Positions 62,924-64,000 of a stretch of DNA of 64,000 nucleotides are shown one piece after another (within the stretch, counting starts at the first letter, position 1; every line of letters starts with the position of its first letter). The notes below the pieces were generated by a model that was not told where the DNA came from, searched no databases, and was given only the letters and a program-made list of their open reading frames with translations. This DNA comes from Ceratopteris richardii (Eukaryota; Streptophyta; Polypodiopsida; Polypodiales; Pteridaceae), in assembly GCA_020310875.1 (NCBI GenBank), contig CM035416.1, positions 656,556-720,555 of the forward strand, written 5' to 3'. Made by a program: the position numbers and the translations under genes.

Positions 62924-64000
62924 ATGGAATGGTTTATTCCAAAAAATCAGGAGTGGTGAGTATTGGTGCCGTGCACAAACGTTTCTTCAGTTCGTTGAAA
63001 GAATTCTCGCATTCGTCGTTCCACTCAAAATTAGACAACAAGGCATAAAGGGGTCTAGCTATGATCGCGTACATGTGGATAAACCTACGGTAGTATCCAC
63101 AATGGCCCATAAAGGCTTGTACCTCTTTAATATTCCTTGGCCTTGGTAGCTCCGCTATGGCTCGTACCTTATCTTCATCTGTTGAGATTCCATTCTTAGA
63201 AACAATATGACCTAAGATTTTACCTTGACGCACCATAAACACACACTTTTCTGGGTTTAGACACACTCGATATTCTCTACACTTGTTGAAGATTTGTCTG
63301 AGCTCAGGGATGTGAACCCTTCTTTCTTGGGAATGAGCACATAAATCATCCACATACACTTCTAAGCTCTTTCGCAAGAACTCTTTGAAGACATGACACA
63401 TGAGCCTTTGGAATGTTGCAGGTGCATTGGTGAGCCCAAATGGCATCACCCGAAATGCAAAGATTCCCCACTCTGTAGCAAAAGCTGTTTTGTGTTGATC
63501 TTCTGGGGCAATGGCTACTTGATTGTAACCTGAAAATCCATCAAGGAAGCTATAAACTTCCTTGCCTGCAACACGCTCCAATAGGTGTTCTGTGATTGGA
63601 AGTGGATAACTATCTCTAATCGTAGCGGCATTAACTTTTTTAAGGTTAATACACACTCGCAACTTCCCGTTCTTCTTGGGTACCACAACAATGGGGGACA
63701 CCCATTCGGTATGCTCAATCTCATAGATGAATCCAGCCTCAATCAACCTATCAATTTCTTCTTTGATTTTGGCTGCATAGGTATCATTATATGTGTAGGG
63801 CTTCTGTTTGGTGGGCTTAGCATCAGCAGTCATGGGGATAGTATGAGAGCAAATTCTTGGATCTACCCCTTTCAAGTCTCTATAGTGCCATGCAAACACA
63901 TCCCTATATTCCCTTAATAGAGCTATGAGCTCCATTTCTTCTCTTGCACTTAGGTCATCTCCTATATATGTGCATCTCTCTTCGTTCTCTTCAATGGTCA
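62924..64000 (-). pseudogene. gypsy RT domain of the 57-64 kb element, running off the right edge
   Basis: The minus-strand frame is open from the edge (EERCTYIGDD, then LREYRDVFAWHYRDLKG) to 62934. It has PKKNGKLRVCINLKKVN, FGLTNAPATFQRLM, the active-site YVDDL at 63342-63356, and FMGHCGYYRRFIHMYAIIA. The frame ends with TTPDFLE because one extra T in a T-run shifts it out of register with RNase H. All RT motifs are intact. Confidence 0.93.

Larger units (their letters stand above)
57373..64000 (-). mobile_element. nearly intact Ty3/gypsy element of the 17-kb lineage, 3' portion in window
   Basis: In minus-strand order: pol RT (64000-62934), RNase H to post-integrase protease-like domain and basic tail (62917-59450), a 1.4-kb 3' region, hairpin plus polypurine tract (58000-57965), LTR. 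One single-base frame change separates the two pol frames. The gag and 5' LTR lie beyond the right edge. Unlike the 17-kb element there is no large accessory ORF after pol. Confidence 0.9.

Overview
The window looks like a repeat-rich stretch of a land-plant nuclear genome. Every coding segment I can identify belongs to a retrotransposon: plant-type Ty3/gypsy elements with a tRNA-Asp primer-binding site, Ty1/copia elements with the TGGTATCAGAGC initiator-Met primer site, an L1-type LINE, and an older chromovirus-like gypsy family. No host gene, tRNA, rRNA or CRISPR array was found. The density and nesting of elements suggest a large genome such as a fern or gymnosperm, but the sequence alone does not settle this.

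Layout. 1-6.7 kb: the left end of a minus-strand gypsy pol, then primer site, LTR and polypurine remnants, a decayed coiled-coil coding region (2045-5553), and two LTR copies in the opposite orientation. 7.5-8.9 kb: a badly decayed chromovirus-like pol. 10.0-34.4 kb: a three-deep nest. A minus-strand copia element holds a plus-strand LINE, and that LINE's ORF1 is cut by a young, complete 17,045-bp gypsy element (11453-28497; TSD ACTTG; two 896-bp LTRs with one mismatch). 34.4-37.5 kb: copia pol pieces in both orientations. 38.0-49.2 kb: a decayed minus-strand gypsy element interrupted by a young 4,212-bp non-autonomous copia element (40854-45065; TSD GCAGA; identical 189-bp terminal LTRs). 49.2-52.3 kb: the 5' half of a plus-strand copia element. 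52.3-54.4 kb: a minus-strand chromovirus-like pol. 54.4-57 kb: short repeats and a CATA microsatellite. 57-64 kb: a nearly intact minus-strand gypsy element running off the right edge.

The most unusual content is the gypsy lineage represented by the 11.5-28.5 kb element and its relative at 57-64 kb. Both polyproteins carry two HHCC zinc modules ahead of the integrase core and a retropepsin-like DSGA domain after the integrase, followed by a basic tail with repeated Trp-Val-Pro-Lys-Lys-like motifs. In the 17-kb element a normal DTGA protease also sits before RT. That element has a 5' leader full of CpG-rich palindromic TATCGCGATA-type repeats, a 1,220-residue coiled-coil ORF downstream of pol, 35-bp GC-hairpin repeats in its 3' UTR, and a hairpin just before the polypurine tract that is also present in the 57-64 kb relative. 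The decayed element at 38-49 kb has a matching palindromic array at the equivalent leader position, apparently after CpG decay.

Most older copies are broken by stops, many explicable as CAG/CAA to TAG/TAA, as expected of methylated transposons losing cytosines by deamination.
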